Origin: Larimichthys crocea
Taxonomy: Eukaryota; Chordata; Actinopteri; Sciaenidae
Direction of reading: 5' to 3'
NCBI RefSeq assembly: GCF_000972845.2
Contig: NC_040013.1
Span: 2,222,642-2,286,641 of the forward strand
Length of the DNA stretch: 64,000 nt
Part shown: positions 1 to 13,300 of the stretch, piece after piece
Position numbering within the stretch: position 1 is the stretch's first letter
Layout of the letters: each line of letters begins with the position of its first letter
Notes under the pieces: model-generated
Told to the model about the DNA's origin: nothing
Database searches by the model: none
The model's input: the letters and a program-made list of their open reading frames with translations, nothing else
Made by a program: the position numbers and the translations under genes

Positions 1-1915
1 CTAAATCAGGTGTAGGTATGATTGGTTATTTGTCTCTATGCTTCAGTCCAGTGATGAACTGGTCAAGGTATACTGGAATCAGCCGAAATTATGTCAAATT
101 TTTAGGGCTACAACTTTTTTTCCAAGTACAAGTTAGAGTAATGCAAAAGTATTCAGATTACACGACATTTCTTGTGTGCAATCTGACCCACCGCTCAGTG
201 AAAGTACAGGTTCGTGTCAGAGGATTACTCTGGCAGGCGGAGGAAGTGACACCTGATCAATCGTGAATATGAAAAGTAAAAAAAAAATTATGAACGTGAG
301 ACTCAATAAAAACAAATTAGGTGCAGCCCGGCGGGAGAGCTCCGCCTCCATTTAACCATCAGGCCAGAATCTAATCAGAACACCTGGTGAACAAGACGCC
401 TCTTGTTTTATGAGTGTGTGTATAATTTAGGTTGTTCACAGAGAGAGAGCTGCGATCAATCACTGATCAATCATTTTCATTAAGCACACCAACACACCCC
501 TATAAACACACAGCACAGAGGAGCTGTGGAAGATCTGTAACATGATTCATAAGGAAAGGTGTTTCATCTTTGTTACTTTCCACTTTTAGCAAAAATAAAT
601 ATGCAATGTTGATGAAACAGCTGTGTGAGCTGATGATCTGATCATCAGACACACTTATCTCCACTTTTATGGAGATCCACATCCTGCAAGTGATGCAAAG
701 CTCGTGATAACCCATCTCTGCACTTGCAAAAGGCTGCACTCTTAACCAGCCCGTCAGACCTGTGGCGTGTAGCGTGCAGCTGCCACCCTCCATCTCTCTT
801 CGTGCACGCTGCTGTAAAGAAATGTGCAGCAGCTCTGGAGGTGCTGACCCTGTCTTGTCCTGGCACATGCCTCCACCTCCTCGCACTCCCCGCTGACAAG
901 CCCTGAAGCTGGGGTGACTTCGAGGGTTTAACTCCTTGTCTGAAACCTCCATCATCACCGCTCTCCATCAAAATCCAGTAATCTCTAATTTCTACGCTGA
1001 GAAAAATCAGTGATCCTGAACAATAGGCTGCGTTTGGCTCGTGCTCATTATGACTCATCATCAGTGTAAACAAGAGCAGACCTTTCCGCCACGACGCTGC
1101 TGCTCCAGCACTCGAGTTCTTAACGAAGCGCACGCAGCGAACCGGACTGAACCTCGTCACCTCTGCATTTCTTTCGCCCTGCCAACTCTAATGTGTGTCT
1201 TGTGTTCACTCCTTTTGCTAACCCTGCATAAAAAATAAAACCCAAAACCTCTGATAGAGGACAGTGGCCTGTCTTTGCTGAGAAATTTCCTGTGGCTGCA
1301 CTTCCCACGTCTAAACTGTAATATTCTGACCTAAAACCAATGCAATTAAGTGATAAATCCAAGCCCTCGACTCATTAACACCACATTAATTACGGCCCTC
1401 TGTCAGGTCAGGGCATGAGGGTCGCTGTCCCTCTTCTGTTTCCTGCTCAGTGTCATCCATCCTTTCCTGAGGGGGATCTCCAGCCTGCCTCGAGGACTTA
1501 ATCAGACTGAGAGCGATGTGATTCCCCGAATAGAGAGAGAGAGACCACATTAGGCCTAGTTAGGAAAGTGCTGACGGAGGACTAATATCTCCTCATCTGT
1601 TTATTATGCACCATAAAGAGAGTGAGAGAGTGAGAGAACTCCAGGAGTGCTTAATTGCATATTGATGTGTGAGAGAGACCGAGCGCCTCTGCTACACGCC
1701 GACAACGTGTGCAATGCACTTCACAATGCACCCGAAACGCCCCGAGAATTAAAAATAATGACGTTAAGATTTTGTTTTCAAATTGCATCAGTTCGGTCCA
1801 GATGAGCTCTCATGATTTATTCATTAATTTCAATTTTAATTTTGATCTCGTGGTGAGCGCCGGAGCAGAGCAGAGCGAGCAGCAGCAGCAGCAGCCCACC
1901 AAGGGATAATGATCT

Positions 1916-1918
<3 letters not shown>

Positions 1919-1951
<33 letters not shown>

Positions 1952-1959
1952 ACACACAC
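1919..1959. repeat. (CA)n microsatellite
   Basis: About 20 CA units interrupted once by TA, just downstream of a short (CAG)n run at about 1878-1894. It lies in dtx1 intron 2. Confidence 0.95.
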
Positions 1960-2839
1960 TCCTTTTCTCCTCTTTGTCTCCTTCTTCTTCTTTCGTGAGT
2001 CTCATGGTTCACCTGCACCTCTCAGCTCTGCAGAGACGACAGCAAAAAAAGGAGAAATTGTGTCTGAAGGCGTGCGGCGCTGATTTCATGTCAGTTAAAT
2101 ACCAAAGCGTGTGTGAAGAAAAGTGCACAGGAGGAAGTGGTTTGACTGAGAGAAAAATCCCCGGAGAGCTTGTGAAATTCTCTGTCTGTTCATTCCAACG
2201 CAGAATAAAAGCGTCTTTATGTTTCAAACAGACGATTTCATATTATTACTCCACGATCAAATCAAATCAAATCAGATCCAGAGACTGTGATTAACATATG
2301 ATTTTACCAAAATGCGTCACAGGGTGGGAACATTTATGAGTATATATTAAAATATTTAACGCTTTATTCTTCTTAACTTCTTAATTCACGATGTAATCTA
2401 TTCAACATTTGTAAGTATGTTTACAACACGGATATGTGTTTGTCAGCTGCTCCTGTGTGCAGGCTGCTGTGAACCTGAACACACAGTTACACAAACATGA
2501 AATATGTCTTCATAGGAGAACTGTTGACAAATACTGCAAATAGTAAACAAAAATAAAACTACAGAGTGTTATAAACAATGTATTATTAATGTTTATAAAC
2601 TGCTTGTAAATGCTGAATATGAAGTTTAAGTAAAATGGATAAACATATGTTTACATTTTATCCTGTCATTTTCAATTATTAAGTGATAGAAATCAAGATA
2701 ATTATATATTTTTTTAATATTACAATGGTTCTACTTTCTGTCAGGAAAATAATCAGCAACTGTTTTGATCATTTTTTGGGCAGAGATGTGAATCTTTGCT
2801 GCATTTCTCTGTTTTATGTCATTATAAACTAGAGCTGCA

Positions 2840-2940
2840 CATTTTTATAGAACTCACCTGTTCACATTATATTAAGGCTTAAAGTTATGAATGATATGAT
2901 ATTATGAAGTCGCGGAGACTACGTTTTAAGACAGTCTGTG
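2840..2940. repeat. Fragment of a dispersed intronic repeat
   Basis: It shares the segment AACTCACCTGTTCACATTAT and the following bases with the 243-bp repeats at 8491 and 17436. It then runs into a GGAGACTACGT...TTTTAAGACAGTCTG segment that matches the 42-bp tandem units at 14702. It therefore links the two repeat types into one family. Boundaries are approximate. Confidence 0.7.
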
Positions 2941-3236
2941 GCTGCAACTAACGATTATTTTCTAAATGAATCACTGGACTATAAAATGTCATAAATACTA
3001 ATGAAGGTTGTTGTGTGTTTCAGACGTCTTAAATCATACACTGTGTACGTGTGTTCCTCTTTCTCACACGTTCTGTTTTCACTTCTCTAATGTGACTCTG
3101 TTGCTGAGGCTGGCAGGGCGAGGTAACGCTCGGGTCAATGTACGAATAGAGGAAGTCGGAGCAGAACGAGGGTCGGGGACAGGTCACAGAGGCGACATTT
3201 AGATTGGTTGACTGCTGATTAAGCAAACTAAGAAGA

Positions 3237-3453
3237 TGTTATGATGCTATCTGTATCTATGGGGGAGGTGTCCGAGACAGCCCATTAAAACAATGTAACA
3301 GTTAGAGCTCCTCAGGGAGCCTTTTCCTCTGTAAGCCCTGTGTGTGTTCCTCTGTTAAACCTTCTTGTACAAGAACAATAAATCCAACTTAAACTTTGAT
3401 GCTTTGAATCCAGTCTTCCTTGTTGAAGGGTCATTTGAACATTCCTATAACAA
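3237..3453 (+). mobile_element. Solo-LTR-like element (217 bp)
   Basis: The segment starts TGTTATGATG and ends CCTATAACA, so it has TG...CA termini with the 6-bp inverted pair TGTTAT/ATAACA. It contains an internal AATAAA at about 3380 near its 3' part, as expected for an LTR polyadenylation signal. No exact flanking target-site duplication is visible (GAAGA on the left, AAAGG on the right), so it may be an old copy or a chance boundary. Confidence 0.4.
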
Positions 3454-3480
3454 AAGGTGATCATTTTAAAAGTTTATTTT

Positions 3481-3564
3481 TGTCTAACACCCAAAGATTT
3501 TCAGTTTAAGAGGATATAAAATTGTCTAACACCCAAAGATTTTCAGTTTAAGAGGATATAAAAC
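3481..3564. repeat. Tandem duplication, 42-bp period, 2 copies
   Basis: Two adjacent identical 42-bp copies, each beginning TGTCTAACACCCAAAGATTT. The duplication lies in the right half of the split MITE and must have arisen after that MITE inserted, because the single-copy relative at 41891-42186 lacks it. Confidence 0.9.
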
Positions 3565-4949
3565 AGAGAAATGAAGAAAATCTTCTGAATTTTAATAAAT
3601 AATCTTTGATCGCAGCCCTACTTTTAAGTTTCGAAGTACAGACAGAGTGTCAATAATCTGTTGTTCTGACACATTTTCACAAACCACAGGTGTTCACATG
3701 TAAAAACAGGTGTTGGTGTGATTCAGTGGGACGTGTCAAACCCAGTAAGAAGATAAACGGACGTGTTTACACAAACCAGCAGATGGTGCCACTTCTAATA
3801 TTTGCACGTAATGACAGATGCATGAAGCAGCACAACCCCCCCCACCCATCACCATCAATTACAACCCACAACCAGTGGTTTCCTGAGACAATAATAAAAA
3901 AATAATAATCAATATTTGAACAGACTTCATCATCAGTGACACACGGGTCACGCTGTGTAAAGATGAACCCACTCACATGCACGTGTGTTTTTTTTTGCAT
4001 GATAACGTCGGAGACTTGTTTGTGTGTGTAAAGCAGCGATCTAAACTCACGCACATGAACCACACGGCGTGCCAGATACCTTCCTTGTACCCAGCAGCAG
4101 TTATATTCGGGTGTGGGTGTGTGAAAAAGCAGATCTGATGTTTTACATTCTGTGTGGGTTCCTCTGTTCTGTGTCTGCGAGCATTGCTTGTGGTAATTTA
4201 CGAGGGAGTTCACATTTCACTTTGTGTGTCCTGCTGCGTGTGTGTTAACCACACTCCATCCTGTACGTCGAGCCGCTCACCTGGGAACGGACGCACTCTG
4301 CCTCAAACCCCCTCGTCTCTTCCTGTCGTTCTCAATCTTTCTGCCTCCACAAAACAAAAAGAAAAAAACAACTTTGTGCCGAGAGGTGAAAAAGTCACCG
4401 TCTCATCCACGGCTCTCCACGAGCTTTCACTGAATTCTTAAAATACAGAAGAAGAAGGTGTGAGTAGGCCACCCTATGCTCACATATAGCTCTGCAGAGA
4501 GACACACGTCTGAAACGTATGAAACAAGGTCACGGCCCGCTATGATGAACATAAACCCTGTACGTTTCCTTTCAGTGACACAGAATTAGGCCACGGAAAG
4601 TAAAAGCATGCACGCCCGGGTGAAGGACGGTATTATTCAAACATGCAGTAAGTGTGTCTCTCCCCATGAGCGGCGAGAACAAAATGGAATCAAATTAGAT
4701 CAGGAGAGAGTTTATTTTAGTAAAAGAAAGCAGGATAGGGGGACTGAAGTATCGGTTACAACGCCAGACACACTTCTTTTTTTTCCTCTGCTCCTTTCGC
4801 TGAATCGCTCAGAGGTCAGAGCGCTCTGCTGAAGCTCCCATTTTTCCTTGATCCATTATTCATTCTTCCCCAGTGGAGCTCTGGCTCCATGGCAAATAGG
4901 TTTCCACAGCTACACCAGAGCACGCTTCACACATGTCAAACTGCAGTTA

Positions 4950-4967
4950 CACACACACACACACACA
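4950..4967. repeat. (CA)n microsatellite, short
   Basis: Nine CA units in dtx1 intron 2. Confidence 0.9.
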
Positions 4968-5139
4968 AAGATCCAGATACAACGTCAGACCCTTTCACAT
5001 CCCACGAAACAACAACCACAGCGCAGTGAGAGAGTAACAAATTATTTCAAAGCGGTGGCGACAGAATGATCGGAAGAGCTGCAGTATTTCACGCCTATCG
5101 GGGCCAACATAAGCTCATTATGGAGCAGTAACCATGGCA

Positions 5140-5162
5140 AACACACACACACACACACACAC
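5140..5162. repeat. (CA)n microsatellite, short
   Basis: About 11 CA units, 300 bp downstream of dtx1 exon 2 on the gene's strand. Confidence 0.9.
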
Positions 5163-5455
5163 CAGAGAGGCGGTTTCTTCCTCGGTAAGGGAGAATCAGG
5201 CTGGACCCGAGGCTTTCTCTGCTGATCCATTGATCAGCACGGGAGAAAGAGACAGTGGAATACAGCAGACACATGCAGGGTGAAGCTTTGTCTCTTTTGC
5301 TTTTTATATCCTCCCCCATTTCCTCAGCTGAACTGTAAACTCAACCGGATCTGAGCACTAACGCTGGTGCTACAGCGAGTAACGGGGCGACTGCACACTC
5401 CAGAAATTAGAAAATAAGAGGGGGGATGCATGAGTGTGTCTGCAAACATCATTAC

Positions 5456-6203
5456 CCTGGTGGGATGGCTCCTCTGGCAGTGGGCATGGAAATGCGCTGG
5501 GTGCCCGGCCGGTTCAGGTTGTTCTGTCCGTTGATGGTGAGAGCGTGGTGGCCATGGGCGGATGAAAGAGATGGCATCACGGGGGAACAGGGGAAGTTGG
5601 CAGTGGACAGTGGCAACTGCACCTGTTCAGCTTTGGCTTGCCCACCTCCCACACTTATGTTATTGTTGTTGGTGCCGGAGGAGGCGGATGTCGGAGACCA
5701 GAGGGAGGTTCCAGCAAAGGTGTTGCTTTGCCGCACCACAGTGAGAGATCCTGGAGCACCCGGGTTGCCCACTGTCCCTCCGTACAGCTTACGCCGCTGA
5801 GAGGCCAGAATAGCATTAGAGGCCGCTCGCGTGCTGTTGACCAGGATGCACTGCTGGCAGGAGCACGGTTGCCCAGAGCTGGCTCCCACGGGCCAGGACT
5901 GCGACTTGGGGATGGACCCCATGATCAGCGGGTAGGCCAGATCCATGCGTCTCCGCAGGCGTCGCTTGCGCTGGCTCTGCCTGTTGGTCTGCGACATGCT
6001 GTTGAAGTCGATGAGGTAGCAGAAGCCCAGAGAGGTCAGGTCGAGCCACGGGTGCTGCTTCTCGTAGGCGTTCTGGATGGTGACGCAGATCTCCATGTCG
6101 TACGGCGTCCACGAGCCGTTGTCGTTCTCCCACTCCCACACAACGCCTTTCCCCGGGGCGGACGACGGCTCGTAGAAGTTCCTCTGCACCGGTCTCATGG
6201 TGC
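5456..6203 (-). CDS. dtx1: dtx1 coding exon 2 (WWE2 and linker)
   Basis: The acceptor is CTTTCAG at 6210-6204 and the donor is GTAATG starting at 5455. The exon joins codon GAC-ACA-G|GC-ACC, giving DTGTMRPVQRNFYEPSSAPG. It contains WWE2 (VVWEWENDNGSWTPYDMEIC), a basic stretch QRKRRLRRRMDLAYP resembling a nuclear localisation signal, and a Ser/Gly/Asn-rich linker. It ends in IPPG with two bases of the next codon, which matches the DTX1 exon border before VPALPVKNL. The antisense open frame of 189 codons over it is a shadow of this exon. Confidence 0.95.
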
Positions 6204-7337
6204 CTGAAAGTAAAAGGACAGAAGAGAGAAGGAACATGAGGATAATAAATAAAAGATCACTGATGATTAATGTGCTGAACAGACCGACGACAAACATGCA
6301 GACTGGATTTTTGACACCTATCATGGTGGCATTAAAGATTCAAGTCCATTAACCGACTTCTCTTCTCATTTTTAAGCTTTTTAAAAGTGCACTCCAGCTT
6401 TTTCTGCTGTCACACAATGTGTCACTTTCATAAAATGAGGGAGGCAGTCGGATGTAATCGGACGTATTTATACAAACTTTGAAAATTAGATGGTTGTTAG
6501 AAACTCCTGCAGCTTTACAGATACAGAACGCCGCCTGCTTTTCACCATTTCATGACATTAAAACTCTCCATGATGAGAATGTGTCATTATGTTTTGCAGT
6601 TAACGAAGTAACCTACGTAAACGTACGATGATAAAATGGTTAGATTAACGGTGGTGTGAGCCTGAGGTCAGATGCATTTTTAATGTTGCTTCTGTTTCAA
6701 GCTCATCAAGTCAGCTAACAAGTGTCGAGGCAGCAACTTGACCAACTGCTGGAGATGAGGTGCAACACTTCACTGCCTGCCCGAGGGGATAAGGCTGCAA
6801 ACTGTGGCGTTAAGTCAGAGTGATGCAAGCGGTGTAACGAGCGAGGCTGCACGCGCCAGAAGCTCTGACTGTGCATTAAACTGCGTGCATGGCCATTCAG
6901 GAACAGCGTACCCACGATCCCCTGCTGTCTCACTCTGCACAGGAAGATGGTGGAGCGCCTCTGCTGACGGCCACTCAGCTCCCACCCCCATTATAACACA
7001 ATTACTGTAGTCACATGGGGAAACCAGGCCACCTCAGCCTATCCATCTCCTCCCCGCACGTCAGCAAAGGTATCCAGGCACCTCCTAATTTAACGGGTAA
7101 ATGCACACTCCCCTGCCAGGGAGGACCAGGGTGATAATGGAGCGATGGGAGTGTGCGCAGGCGATGAATGGGTTGTGGGAATGAGTAGAAGGGTTGGTGG
7201 GCAGCGGTAACCTCCTCTGGGCTCCAGAGAATAAAATGCATCAGCAGAATCAGCAAGTCTGACCTTGAGTCTCTGCTGCAGACTGCTGCTAAAGGACTCG
7301 GCTTGACGGCTAATTTCATTTGGAGCAGCTGAGAAAC

Positions 7338-7383
<46 letters not shown>

Positions 7384-10300
7384 TGACTGCTCAGTGAGCC
7401 AGCTGCTTGCGTCTCTCACGTCTTCCCTCAGTCAGCCGTGCACAGCTTTTCTCTGCCAGTTTCCGTCCGTGCATGCTCGCGGCTCGCTTGGTTTTTCTCT
7501 CATGATAATCATGAAAATAAAAATGATTTTCCCTTAATGGATTTTCAAAATAAAACACTCATTGATTCAGTGGAAGGCCACCGCGATGGGCGAGCCACAC
7601 GTCTGAACCCTTTATCAGCGCGGCTCCTCGGGGGGATGCATTAGGCTCAACACTTTCAGTGTTTCTGGCCACGATCAATAGCGGCACAGCTCCGCGCAGT
7701 CTTGCTCTGTGGTGAGTTTAACACGAGATTCATAAATATTTCAACGCGTGGCGATGTTTTATTCCCAGGCTTCAACTTTGATGTGGAGAGACAAACAGTT
7801 GCTCTTCTCTGAAAGCCTGTTTAGTACTGCTAATTGTTCATGAGAGCTCTGATGGAGCCTGTTGCATGAAATGTGCTCAGCTGAAAGATTTTCTATAAAC
7901 AGGTCCAGTGGGCTCGCGGAGGGCCGGGTGGGTGTCTGGCAGATTTCTTCGCTGTAGTTAAAAGTGAGGCGAGGGCCAAACATCGCTCAGCACGTGCAGG
8001 CCTGCCTCCAGTTTGTGAGGCTCGTGCAGTCGCGTCTGAGTCACAGAGATTCGATTTACAAGAATAAATACTGAGCTTCGTTTAACAAGGTGCAGTCCTC
8101 AAATACTCGCCTAACAGTCCGGATTAAAATGATTGATCAAACTGAGCCAATTTGTTTTCAGCAAAAACAGATGAAGCAGGAATTTTGCCCGTTATAAGCT
8201 TCTTGCACACGTGTAATTAGATCAATTTCTCCCAATGCTTTTTGTTTCTGTTGGAACTGGGCAGCACTTTGCTTCCACCTCCCGACTGTGCCCAGATAAA
8301 AGGTTTGGATGTAATTCAAACTGTAAGCCCACCCAGCAGCAGAATCATGACTGTGAAAGTAGCAAAGTCGATTGCATAGTGTAATGTTTACTTAAGTAAA
8401 GTACAGTTACGGGCAAATGCTGAAAAATGAGTTGTAATTCGTTACTTCCACCACTGTTAATAAGTGAGTTTTAGAGCTGCTGATAGGTGGCTGCAGTTCC
8501 TCTAACGTCCACTTGAGGCTGGATCCAGAAGTGAGTCAGTCTCCATAAGTCCCCATGTTAGACAGCAGAAATAAACATGTTTACAGCCTGGTACAAAAAA
8601 CAGTTTTGGTCTCTGTAGCTAATTTCCCCGTTCATGACAACTGTACTGAGGGTGAATTTATATACAACTCACCTGTTCACATTATATTAAGGCTTAAAGT
8701 TATGCAGGATTAAGAGCGCGGACGCTTTGACTGCCCACCTAGGATGAAACCTGTGAGTGATGTTGCAGGTTCGTCTGTCTGTGGCTTCTGTGTGTTTCCA
8801 AAATGCCAAACTATTCCTGAACCGAGGAGTCAAACCCTGCTGGATGTTTATATTGTTACAGGTTTGGCTTTCTTTCTTGGTGTTTGAGTGTTTGACTTCT
8901 GTTTCCATCAGCAGTGAGTTTTCTAAGTACAACACTATTGTTTCCAGTTGAAACGATGGCCAAAACTATCAAAATAAAACCCAAGTTCTAACAAACTTGG
9001 TTAAATATTTGCATTCTTCTGCGGGGACTGTGCGAGCTGCTGATCGTGGACCTTGAGAGGAAGCAGCAGAGGCCACGACACCAACACACAGAAGTCCTGG
9101 AGCCTGATTTATTCCAAACATGCCACGTGAGCCTCTGCTCACTCTCATTCTGCTGTGATTCACTGCTGCACACACAGAAAGCCAGGCCTGGGTTGTTAAT
9201 GTTCTCCCTGTGACCCTCCATGCTCTTCCTAACAGGAAACTAAGAGAGTGGCCACTTCCTGTCTGACCCTGTGTGCCTTCTGCAGCCATCTTTCCTTCCT
9301 CTTGTCCTCACTCCCTCATGATGTCCTCCAGCTGTCCTTGCCCAGCGACAGCGTGTTGAGCTGTAGCTGTGTGATGTATTGCCACGTCAGGCTTCGCTGT
9401 GGGACTCTAACGGCGCCGTCACGCGGGGGCCAGGTGGGTTCAGGGTGAGCTTGGCTACCCTCTCGCGTCTCCGCTGAGGGGTGTGAAACTTCGTGCAGTC
9501 TGTTCGCCGCGTGAGGCCGTGCCAGTCTGCGGCGTTGATGGCGTTGTTTTCCTCTGGAAGTGTCTGAATCACTCTTTTAAATGGAAGGACACGCAACATT
9601 AAGCTGCAGCATCCTCTGACTGCCCTCAGAGGCCTGCTGACGGGAAGGATCGCAGATGAAACCGATGCTTCGTGCTTTTATCACTTAAAACAATGTAATT
9701 AAATCACATATTGCTTTTTTAAAGATATACAGCATGGCCTGAAAATGTAATTTAACTTTAAAGAAGAGCTCCGGATTCTTTTAATAAGTCAAAAATAATG
9801 TTTTTGTTTTACACAAAACATGATTATCATTATCTCCTCTCGTACAGTGAATAAAAATAATAAAAGAACAGATAAGGGAACGTCGTGTCTTTGTGGGTCC
9901 AAATCTTCTTCTCTCCTGCTCGTCTGGGGAGTGAAACTCCTTCACTCCGCGCAGCGAGCAGTAAATCTATCCAAATCTGTCGCTGAGCTCATTGATGTGT
10001 GTGTTCCTCTCACGCTAACACCTCCGTGAATGGAAACAGTCGCTGATGTGTTACCACAGGTAATACCTGAGCAGCTGCTGCAGAACGTGCGAGATCCAGG
10101 CTTTTGTTGTCACATAAACACACTCGGAGGGAGGGGGGGGAGGAAGGTTTTGTTGTCATGGAAGCCGTTTCCCTGGGGCTGGGAGTAGTGGGAGGAGGTG
10201 GAGGATGAGGAGGTGGAGGATGAGGAGGACGGGGGGAGGGGGTTGCCCGTATGTGAATGCTCCTACTACTCCTTTCCCTGAGCGCAGTGCCAATAGAGTC

Positions 10301-13300
10301 AACTCCTCCTCCTCCGCTCGCTCGTCTCATCTGCTGCTGACGCCAGCTTTCCCCTCGCTCTCTCTCTCTCCTCCTCCACGTCCTCCCTCCTGGCTCCTCA
10401 CCAACACCGTCGCGCTGAGCCATTCTTCACATTTTCCACTCTGCCACTCACTGGACCCCGTCCTGCTCTCACACAACGCTCAGCTCTTGGACAGAGAAGT
10501 AGAAATTTGTGTCACTGAATCAAGGCCCACAACTACCTCATAGTTAATACTCCCCCTCGCGCTGGTGATGCTGCAGTTGAAGGAGAGGCAGACGAGATCA
10601 AGCTCTTATAACATATCCTTATAATTGACAAGCCTCATCAATTTCCCCCGGGGCTGAGTTGAGCCTATTAGAACATAATGCTGCATTTTTCCTGTTAACT
10701 ACAGAAGGAGAGAGGCCAGTAACAGGTCCAGCATCGTACGGCTCGATGCCGTCTGAGAAGTATTTAAAGCTCCCTAATCTGTGCTCTCTGCTGGAGAACA
10801 GAAAGCACCCCATTCATTAAATATTACCGAACAGATACTGTGTTTGCACCATTATAGACAGCAGAAATACGGACGTCGTATCCGTGACGTCACCCACAGG
10901 TTTCCGCATGTGAAGGTCAGTGTGGCGGCTCTGGCTGCTACCACCATCCCAAAAATCTGCAAAGACATCGAGGCGGGTTGAATGTTTGTCTGAAAGTTTG
11001 GGCTCTCTCAGAGATATGCAGCAGATGTTTGTTTCAACTGATTTCACCATTGAACTGGTAACCACAGCTTCCCCAGGCTGCCTTAAAGACATCATGCACT
11101 CCTGAGAGTTGTTGAGTGAGGAGAAACTAAATAAACTTAGTGAAAGCACTACGGCAAATTCTCAATCATTCAGCAGCAAATGCAACACCTTAGGTTGTTT
11201 CTTAAATTGCGTCACGGCATCGCTGCAGCGGAGGCTCGTCCCGACCTGTGACGTGAATCCAGTGAACTCAAATGCATGACGAGGATGTAGCAGAAAGATA
11301 TTTATGTGTCCAAAGAAACATCAAACAAAGAGGAGAAGATGATAACTTAACACAACATGAAAAAACCTGAACACTGGACTATGCTCTTTCACAAACTGAA
11401 CAAGACGAACTGACAGAAGACGAGGACTATTTCTACATGAGGTGAGTGAAAACAGGTGAAACATCACACAAAGGGAGGAAGTCAGGGTCTGAAACGAGCG
11501 GGAAAAGGTGAGTACAAAATAAAACAGGAAGTGCTTAAAGCATGAAACACTGAACATGAACATGACTAACATTAACACAACGTGGTTACTCCGTGTGTCT
11601 GAAGTCTGCCAACATTTAGCAGCCGAGTTTTTGAACAATGTTTCAACTGACTTCACTAAATTTATGAAAGAAGACGCCTCATTCATGGTAAACATGTCAA
11701 ATTTTACAAATATAGTACACAGTAACAAATATATATATATATATGCTACTTCTTTGTTGCCCAAGCAGAAAGTCCCCAGACTACCTTAAAAAATGCACAA
11801 TTTAAGGAGTCCTCTACTACAAATTCTTAATTATCTGGGCATTCTTCTTCTTTCATTTTTCTGCAAAGTTATTTCCTTTGTTTGTGTAAAAATCATTGTT
11901 TCCGTTGGCTACTACAGTTGAGCTGCCGGGTTAAAAACAGAAATGCATTTGGTTTCTGCAAACTGGAATGATGTGGAGTGAGATCCAATCACCAGTGAGC
12001 ACTCAAGGCCCTTTTTAAAATCAGGTGTAAGACTTAAAGCTGTCCATGTTAAAGCTGCAGGTAAGCACAGGTAACACCAGCTTCTTGAATTCCTGCCATC
12101 TGTTTCTTAGCTGGTTACGTTTCCTTTCCTCACAGACAGTTAGTCAAACAGAGACGACATGAGGTCAGTTTCCAGGTCAGCTGTGACGCTCACTCACTGT
12201 GCAACAACTGAAAATGTACGAGCTCCTTTCTGGACTCATTTGCAACAATTGTCGCTGATCACAGCCGGAGAAATTCATGACAGCGGAGACAGAAACGTCA
12301 CGGTGGATCAAACACACACTCCTCCTTTCACTGGCTTTCTGTTGTCTGAACAACAAAGCGCAGCACACACCGCATTGTTCTCGTCCTTCTTTCACTTTTA
12401 CTTCAGCAGAAACCCTTTTGTATTCTTGTTACGTCGACGGTGACCTCTCTCAAACTACATAAAGCAGAGAGCTCCTTCTTCTCCAAACAAGTGCTGAAGT
12501 AATTCATGGAAACGGAGGAAATCACAAGCTTATGTAGAACTGAAATACATGCACACACATCAAATAAAATAATTATGGTGTAAGATGCTGTTTTCAGCCA
12601 CACTACAGTAGCAGCACGGCTCCATGGACGGTAATGTTGGTCTAAATATGGTCACTTCTGGCTCCGAATAAAACAAGATGTTGCAGTACGTTTTCAGTTC
12701 CAGCCCGTCGAGTTTGAAATATCACAATAACTATTGGTCCAACTGTCCACGCTGTCTCGCTCTGATAAAGTTTTCTATGTACATTCATGTCCCCAAAAAG
12801 GACGAATCCTACTGACTGACTGGTTTTCTACAGACTGTTCCTCCTCAAATAATCGAACAAATTGAGATGAAATCTATCTAGCACAGGCGTTCATGGTGCC
12901 AAGAGGATGAACTCCAGTAGGTTTTCTTCTTCTTGCACCACTTGTAGATTCAATTTTTCATTAATCAAGTGAAATATCTGAACACGTAGACTGGCATTTT
13001 ACAAGCGGTGCCATCATTGGGCCAAAGGAAAGACCACTTACACCTCGGACAGAACTCTGCAGCATGAAGACCAGACCAGAAGACCAGACCAGAAGACCAG
13101 CACGTATAGCCTCCTTTTTAAAATCCTTGCACTGGTTGGTTGCCCGTTAGTTTTAGAATTGATTTCAAGATTGTCTTATTGGTTTTTAAACCACCGAATG
13201 GCTCCAAACTATCTTTAAAACACGCTACAAAGATATGTACCAAGCATGTTCCCTCAGATCATCGGACTCCTGGTCCTGTCCAGGAGCTCCACGACGAAAG

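Larger units (their letters stand above)
2941..3625. mobile_element. Old GCTGCAAC-type MITE, apparently split by later insertion
   Basis: The left end begins GGCTGCAACTAACGATTATT at about 2941. The right end finishes with ATCGCAGCCCTA at about 3625, so the ends are imperfectly inverted. The right half also has ACACCCAAAGATTTTCAGTT, which is the reverse complement of a motif inside the similar element at 41891-42186. About 450 bp, including an LTR-like segment, separate the halves. The reading as one element split by an insertion is inference. Confidence 0.5.
1..5455 (-). other. dtx1: Part of dtx1 intron 2 (non-coding)
   Basis: This region lies downstream of the dtx1 exon-2 splice donor and contains no further deltex exon that I can find. 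None of the open frames here resembles the proline-rich or RING/DTC parts of deltex, so exon 3 must lie beyond the left edge. It holds a (CA)n array near 1919, a mosaic of fish repeats at 2840-3625, and two short (CA)n arrays near 4950 and 5140. Open frames of up to 171 codons are low-complexity or without family resemblance. Confidence 0.75.

Noticed and set aside
645..1160. 171-codon minus-strand open frame
   Set aside because: No similarity to any family I know and it overlaps other equally meaningless frames in intron 2.
1817..2018. Open frames made of Cys-Val repeats over the (CA)n array
   Set aside because: These are translated dinucleotide repeats; the same occurs at 5042, 7011, 16189, 17955 and 30226.
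5638..6207. 189-codon plus-strand open frame over dtx1 exon 2
   Set aside because: It is an antisense shadow of a GC-rich coding exon; the minus strand has the clear WWE domain.
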